The notes below the pieces were generated by a model. The model saw only the letters and a list, made by a program, of their open reading frames with translations. It was not told the origin of the DNA and ran no database searches. From Stenotrophomonas maltophilia (GTDB lineage: Bacteria > Pseudomonadota > Gammaproteobacteria > Xanthomonadales > Xanthomonadaceae): a stretch of DNA of 64,000 bases. Position 1 is the first letter of the stretch. Each line of letters begins with the position of its first letter. The stretch lies in assembly GCF_023518235.1 (NCBI RefSeq), contig NZ_CP090423.1, positions 4,605,001 through 4,669,000 of the forward strand, written 5' to 3'. Positions 17,472-25,271 of this stretch are shown piece after piece. The position numbers and the translations under genes were made by a program.

Positions 17472-18569
17472 TCAGCCGCCGCGCAGGTTACCGAGGCGCG
17501 GCGTGCTGCGGCCCAACGGCATCTTCAGCTTGCCGATGGACAGGATGCGGCTTTCGGCGATGCGGTCGGCGGCGCGCTGCGGTGCGATGTTCTCGCGCTG
17601 CGACAGTTCGAAGATGCGGGTGAGGTTGTGATAGATGCTGCGGATCAGGCGCATCGCGCGTTCGCGGTTGTAGCCGTCGATTTCCAGCGACACGTTCATC
17701 ACGCCACCGGCGTTGACCGCATAGTCCGGTGCATACAGGATGCCGCGTGCGTGCAGCTGGTCGCCGATGTCCAGGCTCGACAGCTGGTTGTTGGCGGTGC
17801 CGCAGATGATCTTCGCCTTGATCCGCGGCACGGTGTCGGCATTGATCGCGCCTTCCAGCGCACACGGTGCGAACACGTCGGCGTTCACTTCGTGGATCTC
17901 ATCGGGCTTGACCGCTTCGGCGCCGAAATCGCTGACCGCGCGATCGACCAGGGTGCTGTCCAGGTCGGTCACGTACAGCTTGGCACCGCGGTCGCGCAGC
18001 AGCTTCACCAGTTCCATGCCGATGTGGCCCAGGCCCTGCACGGCGATGCTGGTCTTGCCCACTTCCTCGTGGCCGAACTTGAAGCGCATCGAGGCCATCA
18101 GCGCCTGCAGCGCACCGTAGGCGGTGAACGGTGCCGGATCACCCGAGCCGCCGTGGACCTGGTGCACGCCGGTCACGAACTGGCTCTCCAGGTAGATGTT
18201 CTCCATGTCGTTGACGTCGGTGCCGACGTCCTCGGCGGTGATGTAGCGCCCGCCCAGCGAATCCACATAGCGGCCGAAGGCGCGGAACAGCACTTCGGTC
18301 TTGTCGGTCTTGGGGTCGCCGATGATCACCGCCTTGCCACCACCGACGTTGAGGCCGGCCAGCGCATTCTTGTAGGTCATCGTCCGGCTCAGCCGCAGCA
18401 CGTCGGCCAGCGCCTCGTCGGTGCTGGCGTAGGGGCGCATGCGCACGCCGCCCAGGGCCGGGCCCAGGGTGGTGTTGTGGATGGCGATGATCGCCTTCAG
18501 GCCGGCATCGTGGTTGTGGCAGAACACCACTTGTTCGTGGCCGGTGGTGGCGAGGGTTTCGAATAGCAT
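17472..18569 (-). CDS. Leucine/valine dehydrogenase (Glu/Leu/Phe/Val family)
   Basis: A 365-aa NAD-dependent amino acid dehydrogenase of leucine-dehydrogenase length. It deaminates branched-chain amino acids to 2-oxo acids. GPALGGVRMRPY (36-47) and GLNVGGGKAVI (72-82), with Lys67 and Lys79 as the substrate/catalytic lysines, are intact. The nucleotide fold carries VQGLGHIGMEL. A GGAG site lies seven bases before the ATG. It is a single gene convergent with the autotransporter and divergent from the HDOD gene. Phenylalanine dehydrogenase is a less likely alternative. Confidence 0.9.
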   Translation of the reverse strand: MLFETLATTGHEQVVFCHNHDAGLKAIIAIHNTTLGPALGGVRMRPYASTDEALADVLRLSRTMTYKNALAGLNVGGGKAVIIGDPKTDKTEVLFRAFGRYVDSLGGRYITAEDVGTDVNDMENIYLESQFVTGVHQVHGGSGDPAPFTAYGALQALMASMRFKFGHEEVGKTSIAVQGLGHIGMELVKLLRDRGAKLYVTDLDSTLVDRAVSDFGAEAVKPDEIHEVNADVFAPCALEGAINADTVPRIKAKIICGTANNQLSSLDIGDQLHARGILYAPDYAVNAGGVMNVSLEIDGYNRERAMRLIRSIYHNLTRIFELSQRENIAPQRAADRIAESRILSIGKLKMPLGRSTPRLGNLRGG

Positions 18570-18846
18570 GGCGTCTCCGATGGCACGAACAGCGGCGAAC
18601 TGCAGCGAACGGCCAATGAACGGTAGGGTCCCAAAACAAAAAAAGCGACGTCGTCGGTGCAGGGGGACGGGTCGCGCGGCGCCATTCTAGTCCATTCCCC
18701 CGGCACTTGCCGTCGACAGCGGCGGCGGTCCGGTTAAAGAAGATGAAAGTGCGGCCGATGCTGCGACGACGGCCGGTGGCCGGATCGGCGTGAAGAGGCA
18801 GGCGGTCAGTGACGGCAAGGGCACCACAACAACAGGGCAGGCAGCG

Positions 18847-19923
18847 ATGAGAACGGCGTGGTGGCGACGCCTGCGCGGCTGGCTGGCGCGTTCGACCGGG
18901 GCCGCACCGTCGCGTCTGGCGGCCGTTTCGCGACAGGCGGTGGCCGCCGCAGCGGCCAGCCTGCAGGGCGAGGCCTTGCCTGCGGGCGAGATCGCCGGGC
19001 ACCTGCAGCGTGGCCTGCACGCGCTGGCGTTGTACCCGCGGCTGGCCGGCGAGCCGGAACCGGCGCAGAACGCCGGGCTGGCCGATGCGGTGGCGCGCGC
19101 GCTGCAGGCCCGCGACTGGGCGGCCCGGCAGTTGCCACGCCGGCCGCAACTGCTGCCTCAGCTGATCCAGACCGTCAACGATGACGCTGCGTCTGCACGG
19201 GTGATGGCGGCGATCATCGGCCAGGACCCGGTGCTGACCGGCAACCTGCTGCGCATCGCCAACAGCCCGGCCTACAAGGTGCACGAACGTCCGGTGGAGA
19301 GCCTGCAGCGGGCGGTGACCCTGGTCGGCACCGAAGGCGTGCGCCAGATCATCAGCGCCGTGCTGGTACAGCCGGTGATGCAGGTGCAGTGCGAGGTGTT
19401 CCCGCAGTTCAGCGCGATCATCTGGGAGCACGCCCTGCTGGCCTCGCGCGCCGCCGCCGACCACGCGCGCACGGTCACCTTCGGCGATGCATTCGCCGCG
19501 CAATGGCTGGGCCTGGTGCAGGGGTTGGGTTCGGCACTGGTGATGCGCCAGCTGCTGCAGGAGGCACAGGCGCGCGGCGAAAGCGTGGAGCCGGCATTGG
19601 CCCTGCAGTTGCTGCAGCAATGGTCCTTGCCGCTGGCACAACGCGTGGCTGCGGCCTGGGAGCTGCCCGAACCGGTGCATCAGGCGCTGGCGCCGGAGGC
19701 CGAGGGGCCACTGGCCGACAGCCTGCGCCTGGCCAGTGCCGCCGCAGCGGCCAGCCTGCTGTGCCGCCATGGCCACGCCAGCCAGAGCCGCATGCTGGCC
19801 CTGCTGGAGCAACTGCCGTCGGCCCCGCCGCATGCACTGCGCTGGATCTGGCGGCGCCTGCACGGGCGCAGCGTGGAAACGCTGGATGAAGCCGGGCAGG
19901 AAGAGGCCGGCCCAACCCCCTGA
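18847..19923 (+). CDS. HDOD-domain protein
   Basis: A 358-aa cytoplasmic protein with an HDOD domain: FRPQL-like LPRRPQLLPQLIQTVNDD, then QDPVLTGNLLRIANSPAY and VTLVGTEGVRQIISAVL. HDOD proteins are signalling adaptors without reliable hydrolase residues and often act with c-di-GMP, stress or virulence networks. The N-terminal 100 residues are basic and Ala-rich with no recognised domain. ATG 18847 is used; an in-frame GTG at 18790 would add 19 residues and neither has a good ribosome site. It converges on the phospholipase D gene with four bases between. Confidence 0.82.
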   Translation: MRTAWWRRLRGWLARSTGAAPSRLAAVSRQAVAAAAASLQGEALPAGEIAGHLQRGLHALALYPRLAGEPEPAQNAGLADAVARALQARDWAARQLPRRPQLLPQLIQTVNDDAASARVMAAIIGQDPVLTGNLLRIANSPAYKVHERPVESLQRAVTLVGTEGVRQIISAVLVQPVMQVQCEVFPQFSAIIWEHALLASRAAADHARTVTFGDAFAAQWLGLVQGLGSALVMRQLLQEAQARGESVEPALALQLLQQWSLPLAQRVAAAWELPEPVHQALAPEAEGPLADSLRLASAAAAASLLCRHGHASQSRMLALLEQLPSAPPHALRWIWRRLHGRSVETLDEAGQEEAGPTP

Positions 19924-19927
19924 CACC

Positions 19928-21493
19928 CTACAGCTGCGATTCCACCGGCAGCCAGCTGATCACCCGCGCGGTCCAGCGCTTGCCCAGGCTGGCACCGGGT
20001 TCGGCCTCCACCCAGTGCGGTGGCGGCTGCCGTTCCAGCCAGCGCAGCCTGTCGTTGTGGCCCAGGGCCAGCCACCAGCTGTGGGCGGGGCCGGCCAAGC
20101 GCAGGTACTCCTCGCGCAGCTGCGCCCCGAGTACCGGATCATCGAACAGCACGCCCATCTCGGTGTTGAGGTAGGCCGAGCGCGGGTCGAGGTTGAACGA
20201 GCCGACGAAGCCGCGCCGGTCGTCGACCACGAATGCCTTGGTATGCAGGCTGGCGCCACTGCTGCCGAACAGGCTGGTATCGGGACGGCCGTGCGCCTTC
20301 AGTTCGTACAGCTGCACCCCGGCCTGCAGCAGCGGAACGCGGTAGCCCATGTAACCCCCATGCACGGCGGCCACATCGTTGGCGGCCAGCGAATTGGTGA
20401 CCACACCGACCTGCGCGCCAGTGGCGGCCAGTGTCGACAGCGCACGTACGCCATCGTCGCCGGGCACGAAGTAGGGCGAGATCAGCAGCGCGCTGCGGCG
20501 GGTGCTGCGCAGTTCCTCGCTCAGCGTGCTGACCAGCCAGCTGCGGCGGTCATCGTCGCGATGCTTCATCGGCGGATCGGAGGCGATGCGGACCTCGGCG
20601 CTCCAGTGCAGTGGTTCCGGGCTGGGCCGCTGCAGCAGGCGCGAGGCTGCCACGCGCTGCAGGTAGGGCTGGGCCTTGGCCTGCATCGCATCCAGGTCCG
20701 ATTGGCGCACCAGTTGCCGCAGCTGCGCATCGGTGTAGGACGCCAGTGCGGAAATCGGAATCGCCGCGCGGCTGTTCCAGTAGTCGTCGAAGATCCGGTT
20801 GGCCTGCTGTACCGCCGGCCCGGCCACCACCAGGTCCAGGTCCTGGAAGTTCACATCATCGCGCGCACTGAAGTATTCCTCGCCGATGTTGCGGCCGCCG
20901 ACGATGGCGATGCGGCCATCGGCGATCCAGCTCTTGTTGTGCATGCGGTGGTTCACGCTGAAGGCGCGTTGCACCAGTTCCAGCGTGCGGGCGATGCCGC
21001 TGCGGTTGCGGAACGGGTTGTACAGGCGGATCTCGATGTTGGGGTGCGCATCGAGCGCCATCATCAGCGCGTCCTTGTCCTTGGCATTCATGTCATCCAG
21101 CAGGATGCGCACGCGTACACCGCGCTCGGCAGCGTCATACAGCGCCTTGGCCATCAGGTGGCCGATCAGGTCGTCGTGCCAGATGTAGTACTGCAGGTCC
21201 AGGCTGCGGCCGGCGTGTGCGGTGATCATCGCGCGCGCGGCGAACGCGTCCATGCCATCACTGAGGAAGGCCACGCCGGACTTGCCGGGATGGGCATCCT
21301 GCAGCGGCACGATCTCCCGGTCGATGCGGGTTTGCGCCGGCTGCAACGGCAGCACCTGCGAGGGCGCGCCCTGCGCCTGCGGCGTGAGATGGTCGGCCAG
21401 CAGCAGGCCGGACAACACCAGCAGCAACAGTGCGGCGAGGAGGAGTGCGGCGATGCGCAGCAGGCGTCGCCACAGGGGCTTGGGTAGGCTCAT
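19928..21493 (-). CDS. Phospholipase D / cardiolipin-synthase-like protein
   Basis: A 521-aa protein with one N-terminal membrane anchor (about residues 10-35, LLRIAALLLAALLLLVLSGL). It has two HKD half-sites: HNKSWIADGRIAIVGGRN near residue 185 and HTKAFVVDDRRGFVGSFN near residue 417. This is the layout of the phosphatidyltransferase/PLD-type cardiolipin synthases of the ClsC kind. The anchor places the catalytic part at or across the inner membrane. Whether it makes cardiolipin or hydrolyses phospholipid or nucleic acid cannot be decided here. No partner gene adjoins. Confidence 0.85.
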   Translation of the reverse strand: MSLPKPLWRRLLRIAALLLAALLLLVLSGLLLADHLTPQAQGAPSQVLPLQPAQTRIDREIVPLQDAHPGKSGVAFLSDGMDAFAARAMITAHAGRSLDLQYYIWHDDLIGHLMAKALYDAAERGVRVRILLDDMNAKDKDALMMALDAHPNIEIRLYNPFRNRSGIARTLELVQRAFSVNHRMHNKSWIADGRIAIVGGRNIGEEYFSARDDVNFQDLDLVVAGPAVQQANRIFDDYWNSRAAIPISALASYTDAQLRQLVRQSDLDAMQAKAQPYLQRVAASRLLQRPSPEPLHWSAEVRIASDPPMKHRDDDRRSWLVSTLSEELRSTRRSALLISPYFVPGDDGVRALSTLAATGAQVGVVTNSLAANDVAAVHGGYMGYRVPLLQAGVQLYELKAHGRPDTSLFGSSGASLHTKAFVVDDRRGFVGSFNLDPRSAYLNTEMGVLFDDPVLGAQLREEYLRLAGPAHSWWLALGHNDRLRWLERQPPPHWVEAEPGASLGKRWTARVISWLPVESQL

Positions 21494-21501
21494 GCCCCGA
21501 T

Positions 21502-21524
21502 GGTAGAGCCACGCAATGCGTGGA
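21502..21524. repeat. SMAG-type palindrome
   Basis: GTAGAG-CCACGC-AAT-GCGTGG-A: a GTAG-headed short stem just upstream of the phospholipase D start. Confidence 0.55.
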
Positions 21525-21544
21525 GGAATGTCTGCAGGATCGAT

Positions 21545-21587
21545 CCGGGGTCAGAGCCCTTTCCGCAGGAAAGGGCTCTGACCCCGG
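21545..21587. repeat. Long GGGTCAGAGCC-type hairpin, copy 1
   Basis: A perfect 20-bp stem (21545-21564 with 21568-21587) around a 3-nt loop, five bases beyond the stop of the pseudouridine-synthase-like gene. On the minus strand it could act as that gene's terminator. A related, slightly imperfect copy is at 37364-37401. Confidence 0.75.
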
Positions 21588-21591
21588 CGCC

Positions 21592-22290
21592 TCAGAACCG
21601 CTCGTCGCTGCCCAGGTAACGCCACTGTCCCGGCGGCAGCGGCCCCAGCGCCACGCGGCCGATCCGCAGGCGGCGCACCGCCATGACCTGCAGGCCGGCA
21701 GCGGTCACCGCCACGCGCAGGCCTTTGGCGGTCAGCCCCTTGCCGGCAAAACGCAGGCGCAGCTCGCTCTGCCAGCTGACCTTGGCACCGCCGGATTCCT
21801 GCTGCAGGCGCGCCAGCAGCCACGGCCCGCGCTCGGGCCCGCCTTCGGCCACTTCGATCAGGTACTCCTGCTCGGTACGGCCCAGGTTGCGCTGCAGGTG
21901 CGCCAGCGTGGCCGGATCCTGGCTGACCACCACCAGCCCGCTGTCGCTGGCCGGAAGCGCGGCGGCCAGCTGCAGGCCATGGAAATGCCGTTGCAATGCG
22001 CGGGTGCCGCTGGCATCGAGTTCGCTGCGGCTGTCACTGCTGACCAGCGCGCACAGCGTTTCGGCGGCGACGCCGGCCGGCTTGTGCAGCAGCATGCTGA
22101 CCCGTTCGGCCTTGTCGTCGCTGGCCTGCTCGGCCACCACGATCACCGCGCTGTCATCGACCGGCCGCTGCGGTTGCTCCACCACCTCGCCGTTGACCGA
22201 AACCCAGCCGCCCTCGATGTAGCGCCGCGCCTCGCCGCGCGGGATCCCGAGCAGGGCGGACAGGTGTTTGTCGAGACGGGTCGGTTCCAT
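21592..22290 (-). CDS. RsuA/RluB-family pseudouridine-synthase-like protein
   Basis: A 232-aa protein with an N-terminal S4 RNA-binding domain (residues about 5-55, TRLDKHLSALLGIPRGEARR) and a pseudouridine-synthase fold (LLHKPAGVAAETL; GLTAKGLRVAV; LRIGRVALGPLPPGQWRYL). The catalytic motif, normally RLDxxTxGL, reads ALPASDSGL at 111-119: the expected aspartate is Pro113. It may be an RNA-binding pseudoenzyme, or use Asp116 in a shifted site. ATG 22290 starts MEPTRLDKH; long upstream open sequence belongs to the divergent neighbours. The family is clear; activity is doubtful. Confidence 0.8.
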   Translation of the reverse strand: MEPTRLDKHLSALLGIPRGEARRYIEGGWVSVNGEVVEQPQRPVDDSAVIVVAEQASDDKAERVSMLLHKPAGVAAETLCALVSSDSRSELDASGTRALQRHFHGLQLAAALPASDSGLVVVSQDPATLAHLQRNLGRTEQEYLIEVAEGGPERGPWLLARLQQESGGAKVSWQSELRLRFAGKGLTAKGLRVAVTAAGLQVMAVRRLRIGRVALGPLPPGQWRYLGSDERF

Positions 22291-22337
22291 GGCGGGCAGG
22301 TCGGGCAGGGGGCGCGCAGTGTAGCTGCTGCGGCGGG

Positions 22338-22838
22338 TCAGCGCTGGCCGCGGTTGGCCAGCTCGGTCAGGTACAGGCGGGTATCGAACTCCAGCTGCAG
22401 GTAATCCGGTTCCATGTGCTGGCACAGCTGGTAGAAGGCCTTGTTGTGGTCGGCTTCCTTCAGGTGCGCCAGCTCGTGCACCACGATCATGCGCAGGAAC
22501 GCGGCCGGTGCCTGGCGGAACACGGTGGCGATGCGGATTTCGCGGCTGGCCTTGAGGCGGCCGCCGTGCACGCGCGAAATGGCAGTGTGGGTGCCCAGCG
22601 CGTGCTTGATGACCTCCAGCGTGTTGTCGTAGCAGACCTTGTTCAGCGGCACCGATTTGCGCAGGTAGCGGTCCTTCAGGTCCTGGGTGTAGTCGTACAG
22701 CTGGCGATCGCTGCGCACCTGGTGCGGGTCGGGGTAGCGCTGCTGCAGCCAGGGGCCGAGCCTGCCCTGTGCCAGCAGTTCGCTGACCTGGGCGACCAGG
22801 GGGTCGGGATAGCCGGTGAGGTACTTCAGGACTGCCAT
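22338..22838 (-). CDS. YgjP-type M48-like metallopeptidase
   Basis: A 166-aa zinc-peptidase-like protein of the YgjP/DUF45 family. The zinc motif HELAH is followed by KEADHNKAFYQL, in which His is the third ligand. The family lacks membrane segments and is usually about 160-240 aa. The function is unclear in any organism. The gene is followed (47 bp) by the pseudouridine-synthase-like gene on the same strand, so they may be cotranscribed. It is divergent from the DUF2058 gene, with 61 bp between the starts. Confidence 0.82.
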   Translation of the reverse strand: MAVLKYLTGYPDPLVAQVSELLAQGRLGPWLQQRYPDPHQVRSDRQLYDYTQDLKDRYLRKSVPLNKVCYDNTLEVIKHALGTHTAISRVHGGRLKASREIRIATVFRQAPAAFLRMIVVHELAHLKEADHNKAFYQLCQHMEPDYLQLEFDTRLYLTELANRGQR

Positions 22839-22899
22839 GCAGGGGCGGCGGGGCGTCGGTAGAATGGGGCATCCAGATTACACGCGGTACGCATCGACC

Positions 22900-23457
22900 A
22901 TGGCAAAGCCCAACGCGCTGCAGGAACAATTGCTCAAGGCCGGCCTGGCCAGGAAGTCGCAGGCCAGCGCCGCCGCGCGCGAGCAGGCCAAGGCCCGGCA
23001 GGGCAAGACCGAGTCGGCGTCGGCCGAGGTCCAGCGCGAGGCTGAACGTGCCCGCGCCGAGAAGGTCGAGCGTGACCGCACGCTGGCGGCCGAGCGCAAC
23101 GCCCAGGTCCGCCAGGCTGAACAGAAGGCGCAGGCCCGGCAGATCATCAGCGCCCACGCCGTGCCTCACAAGGGCGATGACGAGTACCGCTTCAGCGACG
23201 GCGCGGCGATCCGCACCCTGTTGATCGACCCCAAGCTGCGCAAGGCGCTGTCGGTGGGGGTGCTGGTGATCGTGGCCCACGGTGACGGCTACGCGCTGCT
23301 GCCGCGCGCCGCCGCAGAGAAGGTGCGCGAGCGCGCCCCGGAGGCGATCATCGTTGACCACGGCCAGCCGGGCTCGAGCGCCGAGATCTCCACCGGCAAC
23401 GCCGAGGACGACGCCTACTACGCCCAGTTCCAGGTACCCGACGACCTGGTCTGGTAA
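22900..23457 (+). CDS. DUF2058 family protein (YaiL-like)
   Basis: A 185-aa soluble protein of the DUF2058 family, sometimes named nucleoprotein/polynucleotide-associated enzyme. Residues 1-90 are a charged Ala/Glu/Lys/Arg-rich helix likely to form a coiled coil (REQAKARQGKTESASAE). The C-terminal domain has YRFSDGAAIRTLLID and YALLPRAAAEKVRER. ATG 22900 begins MAKPNALQEQLLKAGL, the usual family start. Its molecular role is not known; RNA association is suspected from the family name only. Confidence 0.85.
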   Translation: MAKPNALQEQLLKAGLARKSQASAAAREQAKARQGKTESASAEVQREAERARAEKVERDRTLAAERNAQVRQAEQKAQARQIISAHAVPHKGDDEYRFSDGAAIRTLLIDPKLRKALSVGVLVIVAHGDGYALLPRAAAEKVRERAPEAIIVDHGQPGSSAEISTGNAEDDAYYAQFQVPDDLVW

Positions 23458-23472
23458 GGCGCGGCTGAACCG

Positions 23473-23508
23473 GCCGCTACGCCCGCCGGGCATGGCCCGG
23501 GGCTACCA
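23473..23508. repeat. SMAG-like palindrome after the DUF2058 gene
   Basis: GCTACGCC-CGCCGGG-CAT-GGCCCGG-GGCTAC, an imperfect GC hairpin with GTAG/CTAC ends, between two genes on the plus strand. Confidence 0.5.
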
Positions 23509-23563
23509 TTTGCGGCGCGGTGTATCGTCCCCATATCGGGCGACACACCTGCGGAGGATGGCC

Positions 23564-23830
23564 ATGGCCACCGGTTGGGCGGGAGACGGCGCGGTCCAGG
23601 ACCAGATCGACGCCACCGTTGACGATGCGATTGCCCGTGCGCGGCGCCAGCTGCGCCACGGTCCGGGTCTGGAACACTGTGAGGAATGCGACGCGCCGAT
23701 CCCGTTGGCGCGGCGTCAGGCCGTGCCCGGCGTGCGCCTGTGCGTGGCCTGCCAGCAGGCACACGATGAAGCGGAACAGGCCCAGAGCGGCTACAACCGC
23801 CGCGGCAGCAAGGACAGCCAGCTGAGGTAA
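23564..23830 (+). CDS. ybiI: DksA/TraR-type zinc-finger protein YbiI
   Basis: An 88-aa protein, the same length as E. coli YbiI and closely similar across its length (MATGWAGDGAVQDQID; C-terminal GYNRRGSKDSQLR). The C4 finger uses Cys39, Cys42, Cys60 and Cys63 (CEEC...CVAC). It lacks the long coiled coil of DksA, so a direct DksA-like effect on RNA polymerase is not assured. ATG 23564 has GGAGG (23553-23557) six bases upstream; an ATG at 23558 abuts that site and is less likely. Confidence 0.9.
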   Translation: MATGWAGDGAVQDQIDATVDDAIARARRQLRHGPGLEHCEECDAPIPLARRQAVPGVRLCVACQQAHDEAEQAQSGYNRRGSKDSQLR

Positions 23831-23914
23831 GGGGTGTCCGGCAGGGCTGCGCCCTGCACCTGCCGAAGCCTTCAAGCCAGAGCAACGGCAAGAGCTGGCG
23901 TTCCGTGGGGTGGC

Positions 23915-24010
23915 GGGGCGGTGTCGGAGTGCGGGGACGCCGCAAGTACGTCCTTGTAGGCTTGGCAGCCGCATCCATGCGGCTGACACCCCGCACTCCG
24001 ACACCGCCCC
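23915..24010 (+). repeat. Variable-arm palindrome, copy 2
   Basis: Perfect 22-bp inverted arms (23915-23936 and 23989-24010) around a core of 52 bp. The core has TACGTCC, TGTAGGCT and a small inner palindrome GCCGCATCCATGCGGC, as in copy 1. The arms are unrelated to those of copies 1 and 3. Confidence 0.8.
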
Positions 24011-24015
24011 ACCTC

Positions 24016-24154
24016 CGACAGATTTCCGCGATCGGGTACATCCCGCCGTGCGTGGATAAATTTCCATCGAAATCGAAAATTTCGACATCGGAATGATTTG
24101 AGCCGAGCATGGCTCGGCTCTACAGAAGAACGGACAGCTCGCGGAAATCTGTCG
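24016..24154. repeat. 16-bp inverted repeat between two variable-arm elements
   Basis: CGACAGATTTCCGCGA (24016-24031) is repeated in inverse orientation at 24139-24154. It encloses an AT-rich hairpin (CGAAAT...ATTTCG, near 24068-24085) and a SMAG repeat at 24100-24123. Confidence 0.7.
24100..24123. repeat. SMAG-type GTAG palindrome
   Basis: GAGCCGAG-CAT-GGCTCGGCTC followed by TAC; read on the minus strand it begins GTAGAGCCGAG. Confidence 0.7.
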
Positions 24155-24156
24155 AA

Positions 24157-24258
24157 GGCGGGGTGGGTCCGGTTGAGGGGGCGTGAGCCGCATGGATGCG
24201 GCGACCGAGCTTACATGGACGTACTTGCAGCGTCCCCCTCAACCGGACCCACCCCGCC
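24157..24258 (-). repeat. Variable-arm palindrome, copy 3 (reverse orientation)
   Basis: Perfect 25-bp inverted arms (24157-24181 and 24234-24258). Read on the minus strand its 52-bp core matches copies 1 and 2 (AAGTACGTCC, TGTAAGCTCGG, GCCGCATCCATGCGGC). Confidence 0.8.
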
Positions 24259-24336
24259 ATCCCACGGATGGCATGCTTTTGCCATTGCCGTTGCTCCGAG
24301 CAGGTGCAGGGCGCAGCCCTGCCGAAAACCCCACCC

Positions 24337-24930
24337 TCAGCCGTCGCCCTGGATGCCGCCGGGGGCCTGCGCCGGGTCGCGCCAGCGGCGCACCGTGCGT
24401 TGGAAGAACAGGTTGTTCGGCAACTGCAGCACCGTGCCTTCGTGGCCGTCGCCGGTCTCCTGCAGCGTGGTGTAGATCAGGTTGACGTCGATCACCCGGC
24501 CCTTCAGGCCCGGCTTTTCGCCGTTCTCCAGCACCTCGATGTAGTCGTGCAGGCGGAACGGGCGGGTGGTGAAGATCAGCAGCGTGCAGAAGATGTTGGA
24601 CAGCACGCTCCAGGCTGCGAAGAAGGCCACCGCACCCACCGCGGCGAAGCCGGTGAAGGCGGTCCACAGCACTGACGGCGATGCCCCGAGCAGGCTGAGG
24701 ATGTACAGCAGGGCACTGAAATAGACCACGAAGCTGATGATGCGGCGCGCGCCCATCACCATTTCCGGTGGCAGTGTGTAGTGCTCGGCGAAGCGCCGGA
24801 TCAGGTGACGGGCGAGCACCCGCAGCAGCCAGGCCACCAGCAGCACCAGCACGATCTGCAGGGCGACGCCTGCGTAGTTCAGCCACGGGTGGGTCCAGGC
24901 CGGCAGGTGATCCTTCAGCGACAACATCAT
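24337..24930 (-). CDS. Small MscS-family mechanosensitive channel
   Basis: A 197-aa membrane protein. Hydrophobic segments at about 18-40 and 65-85 are followed by the MscS pore-helix pattern GFAAVGAVAFFAAWSVLSN and the beta-domain start FTTRPFRLHDYIEV. It is shorter than E. coli MscS (286 aa), with the lower beta domain trimmed after VLQLPNNLFFQRTVRRW. It probably opens under membrane tension to release solutes. The start could be either of two adjacent ATG codons (24930 or 24927). It is convergent with ybiI across the palindrome cluster. Confidence 0.82.
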   Translation of the reverse strand: MMLSLKDHLPAWTHPWLNYAGVALQIVLVLLVAWLLRVLARHLIRRFAEHYTLPPEMVMGARRIISFVVYFSALLYILSLLGASPSVLWTAFTGFAAVGAVAFFAAWSVLSNIFCTLLIFTTRPFRLHDYIEVLENGEKPGLKGRVIDVNLIYTTLQETGDGHEGTVLQLPNNLFFQRTVRRWRDPAQAPGGIQGDG

Positions 24931-24966
24931 GGGGGCGACAACAGGTGGCGATAACGGCCCTCGATG

Positions 24967-25146
24967 TTACCCGCCGCGTGCCGGTGTTTCGACCATTGGT
25001 GTCCAGGCCAGGCAGACCAGCGCCTGGCGATGCTGGTGCAGGCAGGCGCGGCCGGCGTCGCTCCGCAGATGCAGCGACAGGCCCAGGGCCTGCAGCACGA
25101 CGCAGGCCGCGATCACCAGCAGGGCGGCGCAGGTTGGGCTGGACAT
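24967..25146 (-). CDS. Possible small one-span membrane protein
   Basis: A 59-aa reading frame starting MSSPTCAALLVIAACVVLQAL, one hydrophobic span followed by a basic Cys/His-containing tail. A GGAG site lies about eight bases before the ATG. It is upstream of the mscS gene on the same strand with 36 bp between. No family recognised; the composition could also arise by chance in this GC-rich strand. Confidence 0.35.
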   Translation of the reverse strand: MSSPTCAALLVIAACVVLQALGLSLHLRSDAGRACLHQHRQALVCLAWTPMVETPARGG

Positions 25147-25271
25147 GACAGGACTCCACAGGAGGTTTTCAGCAGGGACTTCCCATGGATGCAGCAACCA
25201 CCGGAAAGGTTGCATCGCTTCACGCGAGGATCGGCTCTAAACCTTTTCCCGGCTCGTTGCATCCAAGCGAT

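Larger units (their letters stand above)
23831..24336. other. Gene-free convergent interval packed with palindromes
   Basis: About 500 bp between ybiI and the mscS gene with no credible coding sequence. It contains, in order, variable-arm element 2, a 16-bp inverted repeat enclosing an AT-rich hairpin and a SMAG repeat, and variable-arm element 3 in the opposite orientation. These are listed separately. Confidence 0.8.
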
